NCBI GenBank assembly: GCA_035714365.1
Contig: DASTMB010000066.1
Span: 1 to 33,986 of the forward strand
Reading direction: 5' to 3'
Source: Mycobacteriales bacterium
GTDB taxonomy: Bacteria; Actinomycetota; Actinomycetes; BP-191
DNA length: 33,986 nt
Shown: positions 16,387 through 24,111 of the stretch, one piece after another
Position numbering within the stretch: position 1 is the first letter of the stretch
How the letters are laid out: each line of letters starts with the position of its first letter
Position numbers and translations under genes: made by a program
Notes under the pieces: generated by a model
Told to the model about the DNA's origin: nothing
The model's input: the letters and a program-made list of their open reading frames with translations, nothing else
Database searches by the model: none

Positions 16387-17262
16387 CTACGACGAGACGG
16401 GCGCGAACACCTGCACCGCGCCCGGGACGCACTCGCACGTCAGCGGCAGCGGCCCCATCCGCTCCCCGTCGGCGTACGCGACGACGCCGGGGCTCTCCAG
16501 CGTCACCGTCCGCGCCCGCCGCACCGTCACGGCCGGGTGGTGGACGTGCGCGCCGGTCCGCGCCTTCGGCAGCGTCCGCACGAACTCCACCTTCGACACC
16601 GGCCGCAGCACGCAGACGTCGAGCAGCCCGTCGTCGAGCACCGCGTCCGGCGTGATCCGGATGCCCGCGCCGTACGACCGGGCGTTGCCGACCGCGACGA
16701 GCATCGCGTCGGTGCGCTCCTCGACGCCGTCAAGCACGATCCGGAACGGCAGCGCCCGGAACCGCGGCAGCTCGATCGCGATGGCCAGGTCGTAGCGCAG
16801 CCCGCCGCGCGGCCAGCGCAGCCGGTTGGCGCGCTCGTTGACGACGGAGTCGAAGCCGGCGCCGAGCACGCAGCCGAACCACCGCTCCCCCACCCGCACC
16901 GCGTCGACCGCCCGCCGGCTCCCGGCGAGGATCAGCGCCGCCGCCGCGACCGGGTCGAGCGGCAGCGACAGCGACGACGCGAGGTCGTTGCCGGTCCCGG
17001 CCGGGACGATGCCCAACGGCGTCCCGGTGCCGGCGATGGCCTGCAGCGCGAGGTGCACCATGCCGTCGCCGCCGACCGCGACGAGCGCGTCGACGCCCTC
17101 CGCGACCGCCGCGTGCGCCAGCTCGCTCGCGTGCGCCGCGTCGGTGCCGACGACCGTACGGACCCCGGCGCCGCCGGCGCGGAGGCGTTCCTCGACGGCG
17201 GCGCGCACCTCGGCGCCCCGGCCCTTGCCGGACGTCGGGTTCACCAGCAGCGCGACGTCCAC
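16387..17262 (-). CDS. Diacylglycerol/sphingosine kinase-family lipid kinase
   Basis: 291 residues. GTG 17262 overlaps the tatC stop as TAGTG. All hallmark motifs are intact: LLVNPTSGKGRG at 5-16 (phosphate loop), VAVGGDGMVHLALQAI at 61-76 with GGDG, and IVPAGTGNDLASSL at 85-98. The C-terminal half has GAGFDSVVNERAN, GNARSYGAGIRI, DAVLDDGLLDVCVLRP and PGVVAYADGERMGPLPL, as in DagB/YegS-type kinases. It should phosphorylate a membrane diacylglycerol or related lipid alcohol using ATP, recycling it into phosphatidate at the inner leaflet. It contrasts with the degenerate paralogue at 8371-9222. Being coupled to tatC it will be expressed with the Tat translocase. Confidence 0.92.
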   Translation of the reverse strand: MDVALLVNPTSGKGRGAEVRAAVEERLRAGGAGVRTVVGTDAAHASELAHAAVAEGVDALVAVGGDGMVHLALQAIAGTGTPLGIVPAGTGNDLASSLSLPLDPVAAAALILAGSRRAVDAVRVGERWFGCVLGAGFDSVVNERANRLRWPRGGLRYDLAIAIELPRFRALPFRIVLDGVEERTDAMLVAVGNARSYGAGIRITPDAVLDDGLLDVCVLRPVSKVEFVRTLPKARTGAHVHHPAVTVRRARTVTLESPGVVAYADGERMGPLPLTCECVPGAVQVFAPVSS

Positions 17263-18107
17263 TAGACGGTCGACACCTCGTCGTCGGCCCAGTTGTCGGT
17301 CGCGTCCTCGTCCGGGTGCCTGCGGCGCACCCGGTCGCGCAGGCGGCCGAACACGATGACGACCTCGTAGAACGCGCAGAGCGGCACCCACATCAGCAGG
17401 AACGTGATCGGGTCCTGGCTCGGCGTGATGACCGCGGCGAACACCGACAGCCCGAACCACATCCCGCGCCGCCACTTCCGCAGCTTGTCGGTGGGCGTCA
17501 CGCCGACGATGTTCAGGAAGATCATGAGGATCGGGAACTCGAACGACACGCCGAACGCCAGCAGCATCAGCGTCACGAACGACAGGTACTTGTCGACGGT
17601 GAGCAGCGACGTCACGCCGTTGCCGCCGATGCCGAGCAGGAAGCTCAGGCCGTTCTGGAGCGTGTAGTACGAGAACGCCGCGCCGGCCGCGAACAGCGCC
17701 AGCGACGACACGACGAACGGCAGCGCCCACTTCCGCTCGCGCGGGTGCAGGCCGGGCGTCACGAACGCCCAGAGCTGCCAGAGCCAGACCGGCGACGACA
17801 GCGTGCAGCCGGCGATGAGCGACACCTTCATGCGGACCACGAACTGGTCCAGCACGCCGGTGACGATGAGCCGGCAGTCGTCGCCCCCGAGCCGCTTGTC
17901 GGCCGGCAGCGCGCAGTAGGGGTGCTGGAGGAACTCGAAGATCCGCGGGAAGAACAGGTACGCCACGATCACGCCGAGGGCGATGGCGAGCGCGCTCTTG
18001 ACCAGGCGGTTGCGCAGCTCGGTGAGGTGCTCGACCAGCGTCATCCGCGCGTCGTCGGGGTGCGCGGCCCGGCGCCGGGGGCGGCTCAGGCGCGCGGTGT
18101 CGGCCAT
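17262..18107 (-). CDS. tatC: Sec-independent protein translocase TatC
   Basis: 281 residues with six predicted membrane helices. The cytosolic N-terminal signature MTLVEHLTELRNRLVKS (22-38) forms part of the twin-arginine signal-binding site, and later the conserved FVTPGLHPRERKW and FEFPILMIF segments are seen. The charged C-terminal tail (RRRHPDEDATDNWADDE) is an actinobacterial-style extension. TatC recognises folded precursors with RR signals and recruits TatA to export them. It starts 23 bp after the tatA stop and its own stop overlaps the lipid-kinase start. No tatB gene is visible here, as is usual in this locus in mycobacteria, where tatB is elsewhere. Confidence 0.97.
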   Translation of the reverse strand: MADTARLSRPRRRAAHPDDARMTLVEHLTELRNRLVKSALAIALGVIVAYLFFPRIFEFLQHPYCALPADKRLGGDDCRLIVTGVLDQFVVRMKVSLIAGCTLSSPVWLWQLWAFVTPGLHPRERKWALPFVVSSLALFAAGAAFSYYTLQNGLSFLLGIGGNGVTSLLTVDKYLSFVTLMLLAFGVSFEFPILMIFLNIVGVTPTDKLRKWRRGMWFGLSVFAAVITPSQDPITFLLMWVPLCAFYEVVIVFGRLRDRVRRRHPDEDATDNWADDEVSTV

Positions 18108-18130
18108 CGCGGCGTTCTAGGCGGCGGCGC

Positions 18131-18406
18131 TCAGCGCTGGTCGGTCTTGGTGGTCCGCTGCGCGGCCTTCCACTGCTGGAACTCCTGGAACTCCCGCGCC
18201 TCGCGGTCGGCGTCGCTCTCGGCCGTCGTGCCCGCGGGCAGCGCCGAGGGCTTGCTCTCGTCCTCGCGCAGGCCCTTGGTCTCGGCCTTGAGGATGCGTG
18301 CCGACCGCCCGAGCGAGCGCGCCATGTCGGGGAGCTTCTTCGACCCGAACAGCAGCACGAGCACGAGCAGAATGAGGATGAGCTCCCACCCTTGGGGCAA
18401 GTTCAT
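18131..18406 (-). CDS. tatA: Sec-independent protein translocase TatA
   Basis: 91 residues. There is one N-terminal membrane helix ([14 protein letters not shown], 7-20), then the Phe-Gly hinge [22 protein letters not shown] that begins the amphipathic helix, and a hydrophilic acidic tail. This is the pore-forming Tat subunit. ATG 18406 overlaps the stop of the upstream small membrane protein as ATGA, so the two are translationally coupled. tatC follows after 23 bp. Confidence 0.96.
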   Translation of the reverse strand: MNLPQGWELILILLVLVLLFGSKKLPDMARSLGRSARILKAETKGLREDESKPSALPAGTTAESDADREAREFQEFQQWKAAQRTTKTDQR

Positions 18407-18660
18407 GTGCCGTCCTTCGGCCGAGGTCCGCTTCGCGAGTGTACGCGCGCACCAGTCGTTCGCCGTGGCGCTCCGACCGGTTCGTCGCGTTCTCCCTGTA
18501 CCTCCTCCAACGCGGCAGCCGCCTCTCCGACTCGCTCCGCCGCCGCCCCCACCGTCCTGCCCAGCGACTTCACCCGCCGGAACAGCCCGATCGCCACCAG
18601 CACGAGCACGACGAGGCCCGCCAGAAACACGACGACAGCGAGCACGACGACGACAGCCAC
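18403..18660 (-). CDS. Small single-pass membrane protein ahead of tatA
   Basis: 85 residues from GTG 18660. A very hydrophobic N-terminal helix ([24 protein letters not shown], shown here as about residues 3-27) is followed by a basic [20 protein letters not shown] segment and a short amphipathic, coiled-coil-like helix [13 protein letters not shown], then a basic tail. The layout resembles TatA/TatB (membrane helix plus amphipathic helix) but lacks the FG hinge. Its stop overlaps the tatA start (ATGA). No convincing Shine-Dalgarno is visible, so the exact start is uncertain. Function unknown; small accessory membrane proteins directly ahead of tatA are common in actinomycetes. Confidence 0.68.
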   Translation of the reverse strand: MAVVVVLAVVVFLAGLVVLVLVAIGLFRRVKSLGRTVGAAAERVGEAAAALEEVQGERDEPVGAPRRTTGARVHSRSGPRPKDGT

Positions 18661-18676
18661 CGGGAGATCGTAACGA

Positions 18677-18748
18677 CGGAGGGGGGCTGCCAGGTTCCGC
18701 GACTAAAGCGACGTAGTCGCCCTAGCGGAACCAGGCAGCCCCCCTCCG
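18677..18748. terminator. Large inverted repeat, probable bidirectional terminator
   Basis: Two 24-nt arms (18677-18700 and 18725-18748) are complementary except for one central mismatch. The loop contains a second small hairpin, GACTA (18701-18705) with TAGTC (18714-18718). It lies between the stop of the zinc-ribbon gene (18763) and the start of the tatA operon (18660), so it would terminate the former and insulate the latter. No T-run follows on either strand. Confidence 0.7.
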
Positions 18749-18762
18749 GAGGCGTTGAGGAC

Positions 18763-19092
18763 CTACGCGGTGACCTGCGCGGCAGCGGCGGCGAGCAGGT
18801 CGGACGAGTTCAGGTGGAGGGCGAAGTCGAGGAGGTCGTCGTAGGTGAGCGCGGGGCCGGTGTGGGCCTCGAGCGCCTCGGCAGGCAGCTCCCAGACCTC
18901 GGCGCGCACCCCGCCGCTCATGAGCAGCGAGACGACGTGGTCGTCGGCCGGCTTGCGCACCTGCTCCGTGCACTTCGGGCAGACGAACGTGTAGTACGAC
19001 TGCGGCGCGTGGCTGCACACCATGAGCGTGACGTCCTTGGACGTGAGCTCGACCTCGCCACACCCCGGGCAGGAAGCCTTGATCGTGGTCAC
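18763..19092 (-). CDS. Zinc-ribbon hypothetical protein
   Basis: 109 residues from GTG 19092, with AAAGGA about eight bases upstream. Two CxxC knuckles, CPGC (8-11) and CPKC (38-41), flank a beta-rich segment (EVELTSKDVTLMV; SYYTFVCPKC), which makes a zinc ribbon. The rest is a short helical tail (WELPAEALEAHTGPALTYDDLLDFALHL). This matches conserved small actinobacterial zinc-ribbon proteins of unknown role. It may bind zinc and act in RNA or protein contacts, but nothing here proves that. It lies between pafC and the tat operon, ending at the large hairpin. Confidence 0.75.
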   Translation of the reverse strand: MTTIKASCPGCGEVELTSKDVTLMVCSHAPQSYYTFVCPKCTEQVRKPADDHVVSLLMSGGVRAEVWELPAEALEAHTGPALTYDDLLDFALHLNSSDLLAAAAAQVTA

Positions 19093-19175
19093 CGTCGTCG
19101 TCCTTTCGCCGCGCCCCCGCCTTCTCCGGCGGACAACGAAGTTCTCGGCAGGATCGCGAAAATGCTTGACCGCCG

Positions 19176-19194
19176 CCCGGGGCCATCCCCCGGG
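19176..19194 (-). terminator. Possible terminator after pafC
   Basis: CCCGGGG (19176-19182) and CCCCGGG (19188-19194) form a 7-bp stem with a 5-nt loop, about 40 bp past the pafC stop (19233) and upstream of the zinc-ribbon gene. The 140-bp gap between those genes should also hold the zinc-ribbon promoter, which I cannot pinpoint. Confidence 0.4.
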
Positions 19195-19232
19195 GGTCCG
19201 TCCGGGCTAGTCCGGAGGGGCGAAAGCGGACG

Positions 19233-20186
19233 TCAGGCGCCGTACGCCGCCAATGCCGCGGCGGCGGTGGCGCGGACGTCGTCGGCGAGGCCGGCGGGCG
19301 TGACGACGCGGGCGGCGGGGCCGAGCCGGAGCAGCAGGCGGCGCAGCCAGCCGTCGTCGTGGACGCGCAGGGCGACGCGGACGGCGCCGCCGTCGAGCTC
19401 GGTGACGGACTCGTGCGGGTAGTAGTCGGCGACCCAGCGGGCGTCGCGGGTCAGCTCCAGCTCCACGAGGGGGTCGCTGGGGGCGGCGACGTAGAGGCCG
19501 TCGGCGACGTCGCGGGGTGCCACGTCGGACGGCACCTCGGCGGGCAGGTCGAGCTCGACGGCGTCGAGGACGCGGTCGAGCCGGAACAGCCGGACGTCCT
19601 CGACCCGCCGGCACCAGGCCTCGAGGTACCAGCGGCCCTCGACGTTGAGCACGCGCATCGGGTCGACGTCGCGCTCGGAGACCTCGTCGCGGCCGGGGTT
19701 GTGGTAGCGCAGGTGCATGCGGCGGCGGCGTTCGACGGCGCGTTCGACGGCGGCGAGGGTCTCCCCGGCCTCGTCCAGCGACACCTCGACCCGCCCGGCG
19801 GTCGACTCCATCGCGGACGCGCAGGCGGCCTCCAGCTTGGCGAGCGCCCGGTCGAGCGCGTCGCGTTCGACCAGCCCCGGCTCGGACGCGAGCGCCCGCG
19901 CGGCGACGACGAGCGCCAGCGCCTCCTCGGGCGTGAGCGTCAGCGGCCGCGCCATCGTGTCGGCGTTGCCGACCGTGATCCGGTCGCCCTCGTACGACAC
20001 CTCGATCAGGTCGCCGGGCGTGTAGCCGGGGAGCCCGCAGAAGAACAGCAGGTCCAGGTCGTCGCGGAGCTGCCGCTCGCTCACACCGAACACGTCCGCC
20101 GCCTCGGCCATGGCGATGCCGGGGTGCTGCTGGAGGTACGGCACCAGCGCGAGCACCCGCGCCAGCCGGCTCGCGGTGCGGCTCAC
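19233..20186 (-). CDS. pafC: WYL-domain transcriptional regulator PafC
   Basis: 317 residues from GTG 20186, overlapping the pafB stop as GTGA. The N-terminal helix-turn-helix contains AMAEAADVFGVSERQLRDDL (about 25-44). The WYL domain carries MHLRYHNPGRDE and VLNVEGRWYLEAWCRRVEDV with the RLDRV that follows, and a WCX-like C-terminal domain ends the protein. Together with PafB it forms the PafBC activator, which in mycobacteria turns on the RecA-independent DNA-damage response. The WYL domain is thought to sense a nucleic-acid ligand. The gene pair is arranged as in Rv2095c-Rv2096c. Confidence 0.93.
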   Translation of the reverse strand: MSRTASRLARVLALVPYLQQHPGIAMAEAADVFGVSERQLRDDLDLLFFCGLPGYTPGDLIEVSYEGDRITVGNADTMARPLTLTPEEALALVVAARALASEPGLVERDALDRALAKLEAACASAMESTAGRVEVSLDEAGETLAAVERAVERRRRMHLRYHNPGRDEVSERDVDPMRVLNVEGRWYLEAWCRRVEDVRLFRLDRVLDAVELDLPAEVPSDVAPRDVADGLYVAAPSDPLVELELTRDARWVADYYPHESVTELDGGAVRVALRVHDDGWLRRLLLRLGPAARVVTPAGLADDVRATAAAALAAYGA

Positions 20187-21127
20187 GCGACCACCCGGCG
20201 CAGGCGTTCGACCACGGCGGCGCGCGCCTCCGGCGGCGACACGACGACCGCGTCGGGGCCGAAGCCGCAGAGCCACTCGGCGAAGCGTTCGACGTCGCCG
20301 AGCGGCACCTCGGCGCGGGTCCACCCGTCCGGCTCGTCGGTGAGCGCGGTCGCCGCGCGCCGCACGTCCCACGCCGCGCCGGGCGCCAGCCGCACGACCG
20401 CCGTCCCCGTCGCCGGGTCGTTGTCGAACGGCGCCACCTCGGCGCGCAGGTCCACCCCGTCCGGCACGGTGAACGCCCCCGGCCGGCCCACGCGCCGCAC
20501 CTCGCCCGCGACCCGCGACAGCTTGAACACGCGGCGTTCGCCGCGGTCGCGGTCGTGGCCGACGACGTACCAGTTGCCGTGCCGGTGCACCAGCCCCCAC
20601 GGCTCGACCGTGCGCTCCACCGGCGCGTCGGCGTACGACGGCCGGTAGGGGAACGACACCGCCTGCGCCGCGCGCACCGCCGCCAGCAGCGGCTCGAACG
20701 CCGCGTCCCGCGCCGCCACCCGCGGCTCGATGCCGGCCGTGGCGACCGGGTCGATGCCCGCGGCGCGGAGCTTCAGCAACGCGCTGGCGCTCGCGTCGGC
20801 GAGCCCCGCCGACTGCCACAGCCGCGCCGCCAGCGCGACCGCCGCCGCCTCGTCCGGCTCCAGCGGGATCGGCGGCAGCTCGTAGGACTCGCGCGGCACG
20901 CGGTAGCCGAGCTCGTCGCCCCACGCGTCGACCGGCTGCGTCTCCAGCGGCACGCCGAGGTCGCGCAGCTCCTCCTTGTCGCGCTCGAACATCCGCCGGA
21001 ACGTCTCGTCGTCGCCCTGGTCGTAGCCGGGCACGACGGAGCGGATCTGCTCGATCGTCACCGGCCGCCGCGCCGAGAGCAGCATCAGCAGGAGGTTGAC
21101 CAGCCGCTCCAGCTTCGTCGCCGACAC
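20183..21127 (-). CDS. pafB: WYL-domain transcriptional regulator PafB
   Basis: 314 residues from GTG 21127 (VSATKLERLVNLLLML), which aligns with the known PafB N-terminus; the in-frame extension to 21262 reads through the promoter and is rejected. The winged helix-turn-helix lies in ARRPVTIEQIRSVVPGY, then the conserved TFRRMFERDKEELRDLGVPL. The WYL domain contains VSFPYRPSYADAPVERTV and HRHGNWYVVGHDRDRG. It is the partner of PafC, translationally coupled to it. A -10 element ends about nine bases before the GTG, so the mRNA is probably leaderless or nearly so. Confidence 0.94.
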   Translation of the reverse strand: MSATKLERLVNLLLMLLSARRPVTIEQIRSVVPGYDQGDDETFRRMFERDKEELRDLGVPLETQPVDAWGDELGYRVPRESYELPPIPLEPDEAAAVALAARLWQSAGLADASASALLKLRAAGIDPVATAGIEPRVAARDAAFEPLLAAVRAAQAVSFPYRPSYADAPVERTVEPWGLVHRHGNWYVVGHDRDRGERRVFKLSRVAGEVRRVGRPGAFTVPDGVDLRAEVAPFDNDPATGTAVVRLAPGAAWDVRRAATALTDEPDGWTRAEVPLGDVERFAEWLCGFGPDAVVVSPPEARAAVVERLRRVVA

Positions 21128-21135
21128 GCTCAGAC

Positions 21136-21189
21136 CGTATAACGCCGGACCGGCGATGGTTGACGCGGCCGCCACCACACTGGTAAACA
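21136..21189. promoter_or_regulatory. Overlapping divergent promoters of pafB and the exported hydrolase-like gene
   Basis: On the minus strand GTCAAC (complement of 21159-21164) and TATACG (complement of 21136-21141) are 17 bp apart and point to a start near the pafB GTG. On the plus strand TTGACG (21160-21165) and TAAACA (21184-21189) are 18 bp apart and point to the 21223 gene. The two -35 boxes occupy the same bases, so the promoters probably compete. Confidence 0.5.
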
Positions 21190-21222
21190 GCACAACCTTT
21201 GACACGAAATGGGGGGCGGACA

Positions 21223-22449
21223 ATGGCACGGCGCGCTTCACGTGCTGGTCGATTCTGCACATGCCTTGCGGCGACGGCGCTCACGATCGGCTTCCTCCCG
21301 GTGCTTCCGGCAGGTGCGGCCGCGGCGTCAGCGCCCTATGACTATCCCGTCGATCCGGGCACCGCCGCCTGGTTCGCGTTCACCACGCACGAGCAGATGG
21401 TTTCCGCGACGCAGATTCCCACCACGGTCCTCGGCGGGATGAGCACGCACGACCTGGTGACGACGGTGCTGGACTACCCGTTGTTCATGGACCGGCTGGC
21501 GTTCAACTCCCCACAGCAGGGCATCGACGTCATGGCGTCGCGCTTCAACGGGATCGGCGCGCTGTTCGGTCGTCCGGACGCGGCCACGACGTTGCTCGAT
21601 CTCTACGGCACGTTGGTGGCGGAGGCGCCCGCGGGCTCGGCCGCGCTCGTCGACCCGGTGCATGCCGAGCGCATCGTGGAGGTCGAGACCCTCCTCGCGC
21701 AGCTCCCGATGCTCGACCAGCTCGATGCGGCGCAGCGGCTCGACGCGGTGATCACCGTCGCGCAGGACCGGCTGCGAGCGGTTCAGGCGGAGCCGACGTT
21801 CTACGGGCCCTCGGGCGAGGAGTCGCCGTTGTTGCTGGCCGGACGCGCGTGGTACACGTTGAGCAACGCTTCGTACGACCAGAGCAACTTCCTGTCCACC
21901 GGTCTCGCCGCCGCGGCGACGGTCCTGGAGGACGTCGAGATGGCTGTGGCGGCCCGAGTCGTCGTGCCTGACGTGACGCTGGCAGCGCGCGAACGTGACT
22001 ACAACAGCACGGTGCGGACGCCCAACGGTACGTCGGTGCTCGTGATCGTGATGACGTACGAGTTCAGCAGCCAGGACATTGCGAAGGCGAATCGCTACGT
22101 AGAGGCGACGTATCCGCATGCCGTTCGTGAGACGGACGCGTCGCGGCGTTACAACTGTCATTCCTACGCCTGGTTCGCCCAGTCGACCTCCAATGTGCGC
22201 TGGATGAACTCACCGGGCGACGACCAGTACTGGGGTGATGGAAGCTACCTACTGTGGCATCCGCCTCTTGTCACGAAGTACAACACCCGCTGGTCCTATG
22301 CGAACGGTGACCATTCGGCGCTCCGCTTCGAGAACACCGGCAAGACGGTGCACTCGAAGTGGGGAACGCTGCCCAGGATGCGTCACGACTACCTCTACAG
22401 CCCGTACACGGACACCCACGAGGACCTGTACTACCGCGCCGGGACCTGA
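21223..22449 (+). CDS. Exported Cys/His hydrolase-like protein (NlpC/P60-like), probably acquired
   Basis: 408 residues from ATG 21223, with a GGGGGGCGG ribosome binding site. A signal peptide (about 1-36) with two arginine pairs and a hydrophobic core leads to AGAAAASA. Residues 37-290 are helical and not recognised. The C-terminal domain has YNCHSYAWFAQSTSN with Cys312, then QYWGDGSYLLW, NGDHSALRF with His364, and SKWGTLPRMRHDYLYSPY. The ordered Cys, then His within a GDHS block and a final SKWG...H, resemble papain-like NlpC/P60 or CHAP proteins found in Gram-positive exoproteins. It may be a cell-wall or peptide hydrolase or an amidase. Its third codon positions are clearly less GC-rich than in the neighbours, which suggests transfer. 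It separates pafB from the FKBP gene and converges on the latter over 36 bp. Confidence 0.72.
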   Translation: MARRASRAGRFCTCLAATALTIGFLPVLPAGAAAASAPYDYPVDPGTAAWFAFTTHEQMVSATQIPTTVLGGMSTHDLVTTVLDYPLFMDRLAFNSPQQGIDVMASRFNGIGALFGRPDAATTLLDLYGTLVAEAPAGSAALVDPVHAERIVEVETLLAQLPMLDQLDAAQRLDAVITVAQDRLRAVQAEPTFYGPSGEESPLLLAGRAWYTLSNASYDQSNFLSTGLAAAATVLEDVEMAVAARVVVPDVTLAARERDYNSTVRTPNGTSVLVIVMTYEFSSQDIAKANRYVEATYPHAVRETDASRRYNCHSYAWFAQSTSNVRWMNSPGDDQYWGDGSYLLWHPPLVTKYNTRWSYANGDHSALRFENTGKTVHSKWGTLPRMRHDYLYSPYTDTHEDLYYRAGT

Positions 22450-22485
22450 CGGGCGGACACCCTCATCGAGTGCCGCACGGAGACG

Positions 22486-22995
22486 TCACTGCGCTCCGTC
22501 GGCGCCGCCCACGTCACCCGAGACGCTGATCAAGTCCACCACGAAGATCAACGTGGAGCTCGGCGGGATTTCCGGGGGGCGTCCCTCGGCGCCGTAGGCG
22601 AGGTCAGGCGGGATGATCAGCTCGCGGCGGCCGCCGACGTGCATGCTCAGGACGCCCTGGTCCCAGCCGGGGATGACGTCCTGGTTGCCGAGCCGGAACG
22701 TGAACGGGTGGCCGCGGTCCCAGGACGCGTCGAACTCCTTGCCGTTGCGGTAGAGCGCGCCGACGTAGTGGACGGTGACGACCTTGCCGGGCAGCGCGAG
22801 GGCGCCGGTGCCGGTGCGGATGTCCTTGGTGACGAGCCGCGTCGGCGGCGGGCCGGACGGGACCGTGATCTTCGGCCGGTCGCTCGGCACGACCGCCGCC
22901 GGCGTGGTCCGCGTCTGCGCGCGGTCCTCCCCCGCGCAGGCCGTCAGCAGCACGGCGGCGAGGGCGGCGGTCAGGACGGCAGGGGCGCGGCGCAC
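22486..22995 (-). CDS. FKBP-type peptidyl-prolyl isomerase lipoprotein
   Basis: 169 residues from GTG 22995, with GGAG upstream. An N-terminal lipoprotein signal ends in LLTAC with Cys20 as the lipidation site. After a Pro/Thr linker the FKBP domain starts around residue 60: GKVVTVHYVGALYRNGKEF, SWDRGHPFTFRLG, VIPGWDQGVLSMHVGGRREL, PPDLAYG, and IPPSSTLIFVVDLI. All parts of the proline-isomerase pocket signature (Tyr, Asp, Phe, Val-Ile-x-Gly-Trp, Tyr) are there. It should assist folding of exported proteins at the outer face of the membrane. FKBP genes next to pafA are common in actinomycetes. The longer frame upstream is antisense to DUF3866. Confidence 0.92.
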   Translation of the reverse strand: MRRAPAVLTAALAAVLLTACAGEDRAQTRTTPAAVVPSDRPKITVPSGPPPTRLVTKDIRTGTGALALPGKVVTVHYVGALYRNGKEFDASWDRGHPFTFRLGNQDVIPGWDQGVLSMHVGGRRELIIPPDLAYGAEGRPPEIPPSSTLIFVVDLISVSGDVGGADGAQ

Positions 22996-23046
22996 GGACG
23001 TTCTCCACGGGTCGGGTGACGGCCCCACCACGCTACCGTGCGGCGT
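22996..23046. promoter_or_regulatory. Divergent promoter gap with a possible leaderless start
   Basis: 51 bp separate the FKBP lipoprotein (minus) and DUF3866 (plus) starts. TACCGT at 23034-23039 could be a -10 box placed seven bases before GTG 23047, which would give a leaderless DUF3866-cyclase mRNA. No -35 is clear. Confidence 0.35.
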
Positions 23047-24111
23047 GTGATCCGCATGCGCGAGGGCCGCGTCCTGGCGGTGCGGCGCGCGTGGCCCGGC
23101 GCGGTCGAGCTGGATGTCACGGTCGACGGCGCCGCGGCGGTCGCGCTCGCGTACCCCGCGCTCGTCGGCGACCCGGAGCCGGGCGACCGCGCGCTGCTCA
23201 ACACCACCGCCGTCGCGCTCGGCCTCGGCACCGGCGGCTACCACCTCGTCGTCGCGCTGCCCGACCGCCCGCCGCCCGACGCGCCGCCCGCCGGGCACCT
23301 GGTCAAGGCCAGGTACACGCCGTTGCAGGCCACCGTCCTCGGCGTCTCCGAGCCCGCCTCGCCGTGGTCCGCCGCGCTCGCCGCCGCCACGAGCGTCGAC
23401 GGGATGCCGGTCGTCGTCGCCGACCTGCACTCCGCGCTGCCGGCCGTCCTCGCCGGGATCGCCGAACGCCGCCCCGGCACCCGGGTCGCCTACGTCATGA
23501 CCGACGGCGGCGCGCTGCCGCTGTGGTTCTCCCGCACCGTCGCCGCCGTGCGGCCCGCGCTGGCCGGCACCGTGACGGCGGGGCAGGCGTTCGGCGGCGA
23601 CCTCGAGGCGGTGACGCTGCACGAGGCGCTGCTCGCCGCGCGGGTGGCGCTCGGCGCCGAGGTCGCGGTCGTCACCCAGGGCCCCGGCAACCTCGGCGTC
23701 GGCACGCCGTGGGGGTTCTCCGGCGTCGCCGCCGGCGACGCGGTCAACGCCGTCGCCGCCGTCGGCGGCCGGCCCGTCGCGAGCCTGCGCATCTCGGCCG
23801 CCGACCCGCGCGAGCGTCACCGCGGCGTCAGCCACCACAGCCGCACCGCGTACGGTCGCGTCGCGCTCGCCCGCGCCGACGTCGTCGTGCCCGACCTGCC
23901 GGAGCCGCTCGCCGGGGAGGTCGCCGCCGACCTGCGCGACAGCGGCATCGCCGCCCGCCACGACGTCGTCCGCGTCGACGCCACCGGGCTGCGGGAGGCG
24001 TTGCGGGACAGCGGGTTCCCGCTGTCGACGATGGGGCGGGGGCTGGACGAGGACGAGGCGTACTTCGTCGCCGCCGCGGCCGCCGGCCGGCACGCGGCCG
24101 GGCTGCTGTGA
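23047..24111 (+). CDS. DUF3866 family protein
   Basis: 354 residues from GTG 23047 (VIRMREGRVLAV); GTG 23038 would add MRR and is possible. The conserved family pattern is visible: a beta-rich N-terminus (LDVTVDG, GDRALLNTTAVALGLGTGGYHLV), a central GHLVKARYTPLQATVLGVSE, the Rossmann-like VVADLHSALPAVLAGI, RVAYVMTDGGALPLWFS, and VTQGPGNLGVGTPWGFSG with SHHSRTAYGR. DUF3866 is an actinobacterial family of unknown biochemistry that often occurs close to the Pup/tat locus. Its stop overlaps the adenylate-cyclase GTG as GTGA, so the two are coupled here. Confidence 0.88.
   Translation: MIRMREGRVLAVRRAWPGAVELDVTVDGAAAVALAYPALVGDPEPGDRALLNTTAVALGLGTGGYHLVVALPDRPPPDAPPAGHLVKARYTPLQATVLGVSEPASPWSAALAAATSVDGMPVVVADLHSALPAVLAGIAERRPGTRVAYVMTDGGALPLWFSRTVAAVRPALAGTVTAGQAFGGDLEAVTLHEALLAARVALGAEVAVVTQGPGNLGVGTPWGFSGVAAGDAVNAVAAVGGRPVASLRISAADPRERHRGVSHHSRTAYGRVALARADVVVPDLPEPLAGEVAADLRDSGIAARHDVVRVDATGLREALRDSGFPLSTMGRGLDEDEAYFVAAAAAGRHAAGLL

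Noticed and set aside
23016-24107. N-terminal extension of the adenylate cyclase by 364 codons
   Set aside because: Lies in another frame over the DUF3866 gene and is Arg-rich; GTG 24108 with GTGA overlap and the first membrane helix marks the true start.
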